Notes under the pieces: generated by a model
Told to the model about the DNA's origin: nothing
What the model saw: the letters and a program-made list of their open reading frames with translations, nothing else
Database searches by the model: none
Part shown: in pieces, positions 41,825 through 50,334 of the stretch
Layout: each line of letters begins with the position of its first letter
How positions within the stretch are numbered: position 1 is the stretch's first letter
NCBI RefSeq assembly: GCF_003402535.2
Contig: NZ_AP025174.1
Coordinates: 291,910-355,909 of the forward strand
Reading direction: 5' to 3'
DNA length: 64,000 nucleotides
DNA from: Cupriavidus sp. P-10
GTDB taxonomy: Bacteria; Pseudomonadota; Gammaproteobacteria; Burkholderiales; Burkholderiaceae
Translations under genes and position numbers: made by a program

Positions 41825-44800
41825 TCATGCGGCCATTTTCGGCCTCGAGGGCGCGCCTTCGGCGTGCTCTTCGCTCCAGGCGGCGTCTGCGCCGTGCTGC
41901 GGCAAGAGCCGCTTGGCTTTGCCGGCAGCGACATACAGGGCCTGCCCGCAGGGTCCAGTCAGCGCTTCGATCACCGGCTCCAGCTTGTAGAGCGGGACGT
42001 CGACAGCCATCCAGGTCCTATTTCCCCCGAAGTCCCCAGTCAGGGCGGTGAGGGCCGTATTGGTGTAGATGCTTCCCCCAGCCGTCTTCGTACCGGGTGC
42101 GACCAGCTGGAAGCGCTCTGGATCTTTCCCATTAAAGACGAGTTGCACCCCATTCTTCGGCTCCAATGCGGGATCACCGACGAGAAGGACATTGACACCT
42201 TCCGCGCTGGCCCGCTCCACGATTGCCGCAGCCTGGCTCTTCGAGAGCGCCAAGGGTTGGCTCTCCAGGTCCTCGCGCGTAACGCGGCCATACATGATCA
42301 CGGCACGATGGCGCTCGCCCTTATCGTCCACGAAGATGCCGGCGTTGCCGAAGCGGTTCTGTGCTGCGAACTGGGCTGCGGCGAACATGTTGCCCATGAG
42401 CACATACCGGCTGAACAGAATGCGCCCCGGCTTTGCTTCGTCAAACGCAGGGAATGGATCATTCTGTCCAGGCGCGAGTTGAGCCAGGGGCGTATACATT
42501 GGGTCCCCAAACAGCTGGTTCAGCGTCAGCGTGATAGCCGTGGCCGAACCCGGCACAACCACCTTCACGTCATACTGGCCGAGCAGATGCGCGGCTTCCT
42601 TCTCTTCAGGGGGATCGAAGTGCATGACCATGCCTTCACGCGCCTCGTCTTCCTCCCCAGTGAAGCGGATCAGGCGGCCTGGCATCACGCGCGGCAGGTT
42701 CTCCCGCATCCAGTCTCGCCGCAGTTGCGAGAACTTGATCGGATTGGACTCGCTGGCCTGCAGCGCGGCCTGAACCGACTCAAACTCCGTCATCGAGCGC
42801 AACGCTCGCTTCTGCACATGGTCGAACGCAGCATTCACGTCGGCCATGAGCTTCTCGGGCGCTAGTGCCCAGCGATGCGCCTCGCTGACGGCATACTGGT
42901 TCTCCTTCAGTTCGAATCGACCGTCGTTCTCCACGAGATGCTGGCGGCTCCGCGCGACAGCCGCACGCATGACCTCGGCACTCAGCGGAATGACCTCCTC
43001 TTCCCACTCGACGCGCGCGCAGTAGGTCGGACGGTCGAACACCGAGCCCGACTCTGTGCCTGGGCGGAAGACGGTTTTCTCGACAATGCGTGCGCCCCAG
43101 TCATACACCGACGTCTGGAATGGATTGATCCCTTTCGCCGCCATCTCCTGCAGCGTTTCCGCGTAGCCGCGTGATAGATCTGCATACGCCTGTCGCTGCT
43201 TCGCCACCGGCAATAGCGCAATCCGGCCAGTTAGCTTGTTCGCGAAGTACGCTTCATCGTCGCTCGGTGTCTCCTCCTCAGGATCAATATCGAGCAGCGC
43301 CGCAATATCCGGATTCTCCATCAGGTATCGCTTGCAGATCTCATTGCCGACCTTGTTCAGGATGTCCGGTACGTCCCGCATCTCCGCCTGGTTGTTACGG
43401 TTCGACTGCGTGTTGGCCGACAGCTTACGCAGCTTGGCGTTCTGCATGGCGAGTGTCCGCGCCTCCGAAGGAAGCGGCGACACAAGTGTCGTGATGATCG
43501 GATCGCATACCTGACCGCGGCGGTTCACGCGCCCAAAAAACTGGACACGTTCTGCGACATTGTTTGCGATCTGCAACTCGATCATTTCGCGCTGTCGTTG
43601 GTCCGCGAATTTCTCGCTGGCATGAAGCGAGAGTCCTGTCGCCCCGGCTCGGGTAATGGCAACAGCGTCCCTGGTGCCGTTGTTGAACTCTTGGATCGTG
43701 CGCAGTCGCTCGTCCGGACGGACAGTGACAATCATCCTGTTACGATCACTCGGGTCTACCCGGGTCTCAAAGCTGCGCCCGGAGATCTCGCCAGCCGAGT
43801 AGCCGAGCGCCTGGATGCGTTCCCGCACCGTATCCAACGGTGAAACAGGCAAATCGGGTAAGTCATCAATGCGTGCGCGCATCGATGCGAGCATTTCCTC
43901 GATAGCCTCCCGTTCTTCGTCAGTCTCCGCCTGCTGGAGGACGTGCTCGTAGTGCCCAACGCCATAGTCGTCGCGCACGTAGATGTATTCGAGCTTTGCG
44001 GCCACCCGTCGCATCACGTCCCGGAAAGTCACACGCTGGATGGTCGTTCCATCACCGCCGATCCCCATCATGCTGGCATCCGTACTGTCCGGATCAGGGG
44101 AGTCGTTCTGCTGCAGCGCTTCTTTGAGCAAGGCTTCGAACGTCTGTTCGACTACCAGCACCGGTTTGCGGCCTTCGCGCAGCGCGTTCGCCGCGGCCTC
44201 AGCCGCATCGTCAACCTTGATCGCAAGGCTGAACTGCCGCAGGATGTTGTAGAGGCGCGAGCCGAAGCTCTGGTAGGAAACACCCATGCGGTTCCCCTTC
44301 CGGGCGGCTTCCGGCAGCTTCTCCAACTCCTTCTTGATGGCCTTGTTCATCCGCTTCGTGATCCGGGTTACGTCACCGGAGAAGTAAGCCATTTCGCGCA
44401 GAGCGGCGCTCAGAGAATCGGCCCACGATTCATAGTCGGCGGCATTCTTGCTCGCGACCACGGTGCGGAATTCCAACTTGGACAAGTCGTGTTCGCGACG
44501 GATGAAAACGCCCTCCTCCGCCAGCATCGCTGACAGCACTTCCTGCAGAGGCTCCCCACCGACTGCCAGGGTATCCGCGAGACTTTCCACCTGTACGCTT
44601 TCGGGGAAAACCTTGCGGTACGCGCGCATGTTTTTGGCACCCTTGGCATACGTCGCGCTTGAGTAGATGGCGGCGTCGCAATACTCAGCTGCGCGCGCAA
44701 TGTTGTCGGAGATGTTCGAATCGCCCGCGGCAACGTGGGACTCGTCCAGGATCATGACGCTGCCCTTGACGCCATCCGAGATCCAGTCTGCCTTCTTGCT

Positions 44801-47101
44801 CTTTATTGCCTCGCGGTTGAACTGCGAGTAGGTAGCGAACATGATGTTGTAGCCGGCGTCGCGCACTGACAGCTTGGCGTCCATGATGCGCTGCAGTTCG
44901 CCGGCCTTCGTCGCTTTGATCTCGACTTTGTTGGTATCCATGTTGCGGATGGGCTCGTCCGCATTCAGGATCATCGGACGGAACAGATCTTCGGTGCCGA
45001 TGTCTTTCAGGTCGCGCCAGAAGTCCGAGAAGAGGTTCGCCTTCTCCGTGCAGAACGTAACGGCCTTCCCGTTGAGTACGGCATAGCGCGCAATGCCAGC
45101 CAGTACGCGCCCCTTTCCTTGGCCCGTCTGGTCCCCAAGAATGAAGCCGCGCCCTTCTTCGCTACGCTTGATTGCCAGCGCGATGGCGTCTACTTGTTCT
45201 GCAGTGAACGCAATTTCGAGATCTTCCGGCGTGAAGTCGAGTTTCCGAGCGACATAGCTGTCGACGCTCTCGCCGATTTCATCGGTTAGCTTTGCCAACG
45301 CCTTACGCACCGGTTCAAGCAAGTTTCGCGGCGTCATTGCGGTGGGCTCGCTGATCTGGGACGCGGGCACGTACGGGGCCTGGTACTCGTTCTCTTCCTT
45401 CGGCGAGTGCGCGGTCTCCTCTGCAGCTTCATCCGGCTTCGTCCCATCGTCGCTGGTCAGGTCAATGGCCTGTGCCGGGAGCGCTTCGGCTTCGACGTCC
45501 TCGGATTCCACCTGGTGGGCGTCCGTAGCGTCGTTATCGACCGGCTCCGCGCCAGCGAGTTGCGATAAGTCGGCAGCCTTTTGGGACAGACGGTCGGAAA
45601 GTACCTTTGCATGGGACCACAACGAATCCCACGTATGGAGCACCGGCAGCGTGTCACCAAGGCGGTACTCCTTGGTCCGCAGCGCCTCCGAGGCCTCAGC
45701 GTCGGTACGCCGACGTCCCACCGTGACCATGCGCACGGGGTACTCCGACCCCTGCTTCCGATATAGGGCACCGTTCAGCTCAACTACGTCCTCCAGCTCG
45801 TAATGGTCGGACAGCCACGCGAAGAACGCCTTGCTGCCCCCAGCAATCTTGCCGGGGTGCACAAGACTCTCGCGGTCCGCGGCGATGATGAATACCCCCC
45901 GGCCGTCCGCCCTGCGCCGTTGCAGCGCCTTGATTGCGATGAGGTGGTCGATGCGGGTACAGCGCAGATCCTCGACTACGACAGACTGCTGCAAGCCGCC
46001 GAAAGGCGGGTTCGCGATCACTCGGTCATAGTCCTTGCCTCCGCGCTGGCCAATGCCGACGAAATCGCCCTCGATAACGGTGATCGGCTTGCCGTTCACC
46101 TCGCTACCGAATCGGGTCTGCTCCGCCCTCTTGGGATCGATCTCTACGCCGGTAACAGCCACGTCCGCGGGAAAGAGAGCGACCAGGCTTGCGTTGCCGA
46201 TGGTCGGCTCCAGGACCGTTTCGCCCGATGTGGGCGCCAGAATCCTCTGCGCCGCTACCGACATCGGCAACGGTGTGGAGTATTGCTGATTCTCGACACT
46301 GGTGGACGTGCGGAATGTGAAGACCGGCTGCTTGTCGCTCAGGGAAACTGCGTGAGCGAAGGCCTCATCGGTGGCAGAGTCTGCAGTGCGAGTGAGTTCG
46401 CGCTGCATGGCGGCTTCAATGGCTTCTTGTGCCTGGCGTAGCCGGGTATCGGACGCAGCTAGCGGCTTCTCAGCGCCGAATGCTGCTTGCGCAAACAGCC
46501 GCAGATCCGCTTGTCGCATGTTCCGACCGCCGAGCATCTCCTGAATAAATCCGTCTGCGCAGAACTGCAGGCCGGTGTCGTCATCGGCACGCAGCCACTC
46601 AGCACCGCGGGCACTGCGTTCGTTTGCGGTTGCGCCGGCTGCGATATAGCAGCGGTCCTCATAGACCTGGGAACCTTGATACCGATAGAACCGACCGGAT
46701 TTGTCTTCGAAAACGGGGTGTCCAGCATGATTGACGCCGAGTTGAAGTACGTCACTGTCGGCGCGGCGCTTTCTCGGCTCAGCATCGTGTCGCGTGGACT
46801 TCTGCGAGGCAGTCTGTGCCTTCGCCTTGATCCAGACCCGCGACACTTCCATGTCCGCGATAGCCGCGCGCGGGAAGATCTGGCGAAGCGCGCGACTGTT
46901 CAGATCAGCACCCTCTCGGATCAGCGTCTTGCCAGAGGCGGATGCCACGAAACCAAGCGCCTCCAACTCCTGCCACTGCTGCGAACCCGAAGAAACTCCG
47001 GCAACGATGAGGTGGGTAGTTCGGTCGTCCGCCTGATATAGCGCTAGACGCGCGTTGTGTGCGGACAAATCAAGCCAACGCATTGTCGGGGAGCTGGACA
47101 T
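41825..47101 (-). CDS. Giant N6-adenine-type methyltransferase fused to strawberry-notch-type helicase
   Basis: The 1758-residue protein combines a DNA methyltransferase (QYSTPLPMS at 273-281, SAM loop EPTIGNASL at 298-306, catalytic NPPFGG at 364-369) with a superfamily-2 helicase of the strawberry-notch type. The helicase has Walker A GDQTGQGKGR (656-665), DESH (786-789) and motif VI QFFGRVNRRGQ (1187-1197). A 130-residue acidic linker separates them. The C-terminal 500 residues are uncharacterised and end APSRPKMAA. Related giants occur on phages and conjugative elements and are suspected anti-restriction factors. Its leader contains a terminator hairpin and no strong ribosome-binding site, so expression may be controlled. 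Confidence 0.85.
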   Translation of the reverse strand: MSSSPTMRWLDLSAHNARLALYQADDRTTHLIVAGVSSGSQQWQELEALGFVASASGKTLIREGADLNSRALRQIFPRAAIADMEVSRVWIKAKAQTASQKSTRHDAEPRKRRADSDVLQLGVNHAGHPVFEDKSGRFYRYQGSQVYEDRCYIAAGATANERSARGAEWLRADDDTGLQFCADGFIQEMLGGRNMRQADLRLFAQAAFGAEKPLAASDTRLRQAQEAIEAAMQRELTRTADSATDEAFAHAVSLSDKQPVFTFRTSTSVENQQYSTPLPMSVAAQRILAPTSGETVLEPTIGNASLVALFPADVAVTGVEIDPKRAEQTRFGSEVNGKPITVIEGDFVGIGQRGGKDYDRVIANPPFGGLQQSVVVEDLRCTRIDHLIAIKALQRRRADGRGVFIIAADRESLVHPGKIAGGSKAFFAWLSDHYELEDVVELNGALYRKQGSEYPVRMVTVGRRRTDAEASEALRTKEYRLGDTLPVLHTWDSLWSHAKVLSDRLSQKAADLSQLAGAEPVDNDATDAHQVESEDVEAEALPAQAIDLTSDDGTKPDEAAEETAHSPKEENEYQAPYVPASQISEPTAMTPRNLLEPVRKALAKLTDEIGESVDSYVARKLDFTPEDLEIAFTAEQVDAIALAIKRSEEGRGFILGDQTGQGKGRVLAGIARYAVLNGKAVTFCTEKANLFSDFWRDLKDIGTEDLFRPMILNADEPIRNMDTNKVEIKATKAGELQRIMDAKLSVRDAGYNIMFATYSQFNREAIKSKKADWISDGVKGSVMILDESHVAAGDSNISDNIARAAEYCDAAIYSSATYAKGAKNMRAYRKVFPESVQVESLADTLAVGGEPLQEVLSAMLAEEGVFIRREHDLSKLEFRTVVASKNAADYESWADSLSAALREMAYFSGDVTRITKRMNKAIKKELEKLPEAARKGNRMGVSYQSFGSRLYNILRQFSLAIKVDDAAEAAANALREGRKPVLVVEQTFEALLKEALQQNDSPDPDSTDASMMGIGGDGTTIQRVTFRDVMRRVAAKLEYIYVRDDYGVGHYEHVLQQAETDEEREAIEEMLASMRARIDDLPDLPVSPLDTVRERIQALGYSAGEISGRSFETRVDPSDRNRMIVTVRPDERLRTIQEFNNGTRDAVAITRAGATGLSLHASEKFADQRQREMIELQIANNVAERVQFFGRVNRRGQVCDPIITTLVSPLPSEARTLAMQNAKLRKLSANTQSNRNNQAEMRDVPDILNKVGNEICKRYLMENPDIAALLDIDPEEETPSDDEAYFANKLTGRIALLPVAKQRQAYADLSRGYAETLQEMAAKGINPFQTSVYDWGARIVEKTVFRPGTESGSVFDRPTYCARVEWEEEVIPLSAEVMRAAVARSRQHLVENDGRFELKENQYAVSEAHRWALAPEKLMADVNAAFDHVQKRALRSMTEFESVQAALQASESNPIKFSQLRRDWMRENLPRVMPGRLIRFTGEEDEAREGMVMHFDPPEEKEAAHLLGQYDVKVVVPGSATAITLTLNQLFGDPMYTPLAQLAPGQNDPFPAFDEAKPGRILFSRYVLMGNMFAAAQFAAQNRFGNAGIFVDDKGERHRAVIMYGRVTREDLESQPLALSKSQAAAIVERASAEGVNVLLVGDPALEPKNGVQLVFNGKDPERFQLVAPGTKTAGGSIYTNTALTALTGDFGGNRTWMAVDVPLYKLEPVIEALTGPCGQALYVAAGKAKRLLPQHGADAAWSEEHAEGAPSRPKMAA

Positions 47102-47128
47102 AGTCTTGGAAAGCAGGAGTTGATGCAG

Positions 47129-47152
47129 AAAAAAGGCCGCCCGCGGGCGGCC
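47129..47152 (-). terminator. Strong terminator between the 47171 gene and the giant helicase gene
   Basis: On the minus strand the perfect palindrome GGCCGCCCGCGGGCGGCC (47152-47135) is followed by TTTTTT (47134-47129). It ends the 49407-47171 operon and lies only 28 bases before the start codon of the 1758-residue gene, in whose leader it could also control read-through. Confidence 0.8.
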
Positions 47153-47170
47153 CAGAAGGCGAACCTGGTA

Positions 47171-48358
47171 TTACATGCGCATGCGCGAGGCGGTCTGCGT
47201 GGGGGCAGCCGTCTCCGGCACGACGTCGTGCAGGTCGAAGTCCTCTTCATCCTCGAAGCCGGCCTCCGCACGAGTGCCTTCGCTCAGGTCGCGCGCCTCC
47301 GCCGTAACGCTATGGCCAACGTAGTTCGCCGTGGCAACGTCGCGCGCATGGAACAGCTGCGGCTTGTTCGACAGCGGCTCGGCCATGGTGAAGACCTTGG
47401 CATCGTTGGGCAGTCGATGCAGCACCAGGTAGGACTCGGCAAAGCCGGTTTCACTTTGGTCTTCGCGATCCAGACGATACGCGCGGTTGGCAACGTCCAG
47501 CTTGCCGCCATTCTGCTCGTAGCCGGCTTTGGTCTGGCTGCCCATCGACAGCGAGGCCAGCGGCATCACTTCGACATTCAGATCCGGGTTCGCGGCGAAG
47601 CCGGAAATCTGCTTGCCAGTCGAGGACTGCAGGAACCGGACGGTGGCTTCGTCAAACGGCAAATCCGAATACTCACCGCTCTCCTTATTCTTGATGCGCG
47701 GCACTACCACTTCCACGGCCTTGCTGACCTGGCCGTCGCTGAGGCGGATCAGTACACCGTTGCGACCGCCCACTTCATTGCCATTGCCGCCGAATGCCGA
47801 CAGAATTGCGCCCTGCAGCTGCTCCCCCGACTTCACGACTTGCGCCATTGCCGGGTTGATCACCGTGACCGTGGCCGAGGCCGGGGCGTTGTCACGGTAG
47901 ATCACCGGATCGACGCGCGCCATGACGGAGGGATGCACGACCGTATGGCCGGCGTACTTCGACGCCGAAACCAGCCACCCGGCCTGCACCATGCCTTCGG
48001 CATCGGTGAATGCGCGCTGCACGATGATCGTGCCGCCCGGCTCGGTCTTGGCCTTATAGCCCTTCATGACGTTCTTGCGGACCTCGTCATTCGGCAGGCT
48101 GTCGATGACGCTCGAGATCTCGCCAGGCTTGGCATAGAAGTCCTTGATCTCAGCACGAGGCGCCTTCAGGGGTGTCTTGCCGGTATACGGTCGCAGGTAG
48201 ACGCAAACCTCTTCGCCCGTGTCCTGGCGAATGCCGGTGATGAACGGCTTGCCCGCGGGGTCACGCTTGTAGCCCTGGACTTCCATGGAGAAATTCTCCG
48301 TGGGGGGCAGCTGACGACGCGCACCGGTCTGCTCTTGGAACGAGTTGAGAATGGACAT
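47171..48358 (-). CDS. Hypothetical protein with basic C-terminal tail
   Basis: The 395-residue soluble protein starts MSILNSFQEQTGARRQLPPT. Its predicted fold is mixed, with a region VINPAMAQVVKSGEQLQGAI near the middle and a very acidic C-terminal part (EAGFEDEEDFDLHDVVPE) before the tail TASRMRM. I recognise no family. It follows the 48379 gene by 20 bases and is terminated by the hairpin at 47129-47152. Confidence 0.6.
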   Translation of the reverse strand: MSILNSFQEQTGARRQLPPTENFSMEVQGYKRDPAGKPFITGIRQDTGEEVCVYLRPYTGKTPLKAPRAEIKDFYAKPGEISSVIDSLPNDEVRKNVMKGYKAKTEPGGTIIVQRAFTDAEGMVQAGWLVSASKYAGHTVVHPSVMARVDPVIYRDNAPASATVTVINPAMAQVVKSGEQLQGAILSAFGGNGNEVGGRNGVLIRLSDGQVSKAVEVVVPRIKNKESGEYSDLPFDEATVRFLQSSTGKQISGFAANPDLNVEVMPLASLSMGSQTKAGYEQNGGKLDVANRAYRLDREDQSETGFAESYLVLHRLPNDAKVFTMAEPLSNKPQLFHARDVATANYVGHSVTAEARDLSEGTRAEAGFEDEEDFDLHDVVPETAAPTQTASRMRM

Positions 48359-48378
48359 TTCCTGCTCCTGTGTGCTAG

Positions 48379-49407
48379 TTAAAAAGAAGCCGGCTTGCGT
48401 GCAGGCTTTCGGGTGATTTCCGTTGCCGGAAGTAGCTTTGTTTCAGGCACGTCGCGAATGGACGTCACCGAGGACAAACGGGTATCGAGCATCTCCGCCA
48501 CGTCACGTCGCAGGGCTTCTCGAACGCTGGAGATCTGCGGGCTGCGGGCGATCAGGAAGCGCAGATCACCGGCTTCCGATGCTTCGACGGTCAAGGCTCG
48601 CAGTTGCAGACTGGCGCTGCGCAAGCGCTGCTCAGCCAGATGCGAGCGAAGTGCGGGTTCGATGGCCTTGAATTCGGCATACGCGGCGTCGCCGAGCAGC
48701 TTGAGGAACGCAGCGCGATCTGCGAGTTCCTGCAACTCGTCTTTCGCTGGGTTGGGTAGCTGGTTGACCGCAATATGTGACTGCCAGTAGTGATCGTGAA
48801 CGCGGTCAATCTCTGCCAGCATTTGAGGACTCAGCTTGACCTCGGCGATGCCGGCGTGCGAGTCCACCGCGAACAGACCAGTAACGCGGCAACCCGACGA
48901 CCTTGCTATCAGCGCGTCCACATGCAACTGCACTGCCTGTTCGTACCCCTGCAGGTCCGTGCGAGAGATCATGACTACGCCGTTACCAGGCATGCGCGCC
49001 ATCACGCTGTTACCGGGCCGTAGCATCTGCTTCGCCAACTTTGGCCTCACCTGCTGGCCAAGACCTGGGGCCGGAATGGCGTTCAGGCGGTTAAGTGCAT
49101 TTTCCTTTTCGCCTTCGATCCACTGCGCTTGCCCGACGACTGTCAGCTGAGCAGGAACCGCGAGCAGCAGCTTTTCTGCGCAGATCTCGCGTGCAGTGCG
49201 CCCTTGGTGCGGGATGCTATTCAGTTCTTTTGCAAGAACAGCGACTTCGTCGTGGGAAAAATGGCTGGCCCGAACGGCAGCTTGAAGGAGGGAGTCAGGA
49301 CCATGCCGGCGCTCTACCTCTGCCGCCCATTTAGGGAATCGGCAAGCGATGTCATGCCAATGCGGAAGCTCTGCAAGGACGGCAAAAGCCGTCGCTCGTG
49401 GATGCAT
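48379..49407 (-). CDS. Hypothetical protein, first gene of a regulated two-gene operon
   Basis: The 342-residue, helix-rich protein starts MHPRATAFAVLAELPHWHDI and contains VMARMPGNGVVMISRTDLQG near the middle. The C-terminus is basic (ITRKPARKPASF) but lacks the final R-x-R-M. Family unknown. It is preceded by a well-formed promoter with the shared operator (49429-49468). Confidence 0.6.
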   Translation of the reverse strand: MHPRATAFAVLAELPHWHDIACRFPKWAAEVERRHGPDSLLQAAVRASHFSHDEVAVLAKELNSIPHQGRTAREICAEKLLLAVPAQLTVVGQAQWIEGEKENALNRLNAIPAPGLGQQVRPKLAKQMLRPGNSVMARMPGNGVVMISRTDLQGYEQAVQLHVDALIARSSGCRVTGLFAVDSHAGIAEVKLSPQMLAEIDRVHDHYWQSHIAVNQLPNPAKDELQELADRAAFLKLLGDAAYAEFKAIEPALRSHLAEQRLRSASLQLRALTVEASEAGDLRFLIARSPQISSVREALRRDVAEMLDTRLSSVTSIRDVPETKLLPATEITRKPARKPASF

Positions 49408-49428
49408 GGTTGCGGCTCAAGTTGGTTG

Positions 49429-49468
49429 CGTATCAAAGGAATGATACGTAACGTAGCGGCCGCATCAA
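49429..49468 (-). promoter_or_regulatory. Promoter with shared operator before the 49407 operon
   Basis: On the minus strand TTGATG (49468-49463), a 16-base spacer and TATCAT (49446-49441) form a good promoter. The -10 box lies inside CGTATCATTCCTTTGATACG (49448-49429), a 6-bp perfect inverted repeat CGTATC-N8-GATACG. The site ends 21 bases before the start codon. Confidence 0.7.
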
Positions 49469-49565
49469 GTCGTTTCTGACATTGCCCGACTCGGATTTTG
49501 CCTAGCCAGCAACGGATTTTGTGCTATTCCGCTGCATAGGCCATTAATTTGTGACCCATGGCGCA

Positions 49566-49589
49566 AGAAAAAAGTTGGGCGATACCAAC
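49566..49589 (-). terminator. Terminator at the end of the dot/pil operon
   Basis: On the minus strand a stem GTTGG / CCAAC with a 6-base loop is followed by TTTTTTCTT. It lies 40-65 bases beyond the stop codon of the acetyltransferase gene, the last gene of the long transfer operon. Confidence 0.6.
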
Positions 49590-49630
49590 GCGATTCGGCA
49601 TTGCCCCAACAGAAGGCGCCTCGGAAGCGC

Positions 49631-50254
49631 CTACGCTGCGTCGCGCAAGCCCATGCTTGGCGTCGCGTCGGTCGGCGCGTGGTGCGCCATGGGGTGAGGA
49701 GTATGCAGCGCGAAATGCTCTGCGCTTGACCACGTCCGTTTCTGGACGGCGGGACTGCCGGCCACGAGAGAGAATGCCGGAACGTCTCGCGTCACTACCG
49801 AGCCAGCAGCCACGACGGCATGCTGCCCGATGACCACGCCTGGACAGATCACAGCACCAGCGCCGATCCACGCATGATCGCCTACCGTGATTGGCCTGCT
49901 GAACGAGTGCGGTTCGTTGTGCCGAAGGCGAGGGTCGACATGATGCGTGTCAGTGCAGAACTTTACGCCGGGTCCCACAAGCACATGCTCGCCGATGCGA
50001 ACCTCCGCACCATTTAGCACGACGCACCCACTGTTCATGAAGCTACGGTAGCCAAGGAGGAAGTTTCCTGAGGTACCAGCGTGGAAAGGCCTGGCAATGC
50101 TGGATTTGGCGTGCACTGCCGGGAAGGCCCGTCGCAAAATCCGGTGGCGATGACTCCGCGAGAGCCATGCTGAATTGAAGAAGTGGCATGCGGTATCTGC
50201 GGAGATCCGCCTGCGCAACAAAAGAGCCAGATACAGTACGAACGACATATGCAA
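49631..50254 (-). CDS. Hexapeptide-repeat O-acetyltransferase
   Basis: The 207-residue protein has a left-handed beta-helix: NSGCVVLNGAEVRIGEHVLV, then FCTDTHHVDPRLR with the catalytic His, and GDHAWIGAGAVICPGVVIGQ to VVAAGSVVTRDVPAFSLVAG. This is the maltose/nodulation acetyltransferase pattern. An N-terminal hydrophobic segment (SFVLYLALLLRR) may bind it to the membrane. It is the last gene of the pilus operon, so it may modify a pilus- or surface-associated sugar. This is inference. Confidence 0.75.
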   Translation of the reverse strand: MHMSFVLYLALLLRRRISADTACHFFNSAWLSRSHRHRILRRAFPAVHAKSSIARPFHAGTSGNFLLGYRSFMNSGCVVLNGAEVRIGEHVLVGPGVKFCTDTHHVDPRLRHNEPHSFSRPITVGDHAWIGAGAVICPGVVIGQHAVVAAGSVVTRDVPAFSLVAGSPAVQKRTWSSAEHFALHTPHPMAHHAPTDATPSMGLRDAA

Positions 50255-50334
50255 ATTGACGCTTACCGCGCCCTCAAGAAAAGAGCCGCCCGGTTGCTTC
50301 TCCGTGCGACTCTCGTCTCTATCGGCATCGGTCT

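Noticed and set aside
47057..48382. A 441-residue open frame on the plus strand
   Set aside because: It runs opposite the 47171-48358 gene and is rich in His, Arg and Gln in the manner of an antisense frame in high-G+C DNA. The minus-strand gene has the better start, spacing and operon context.
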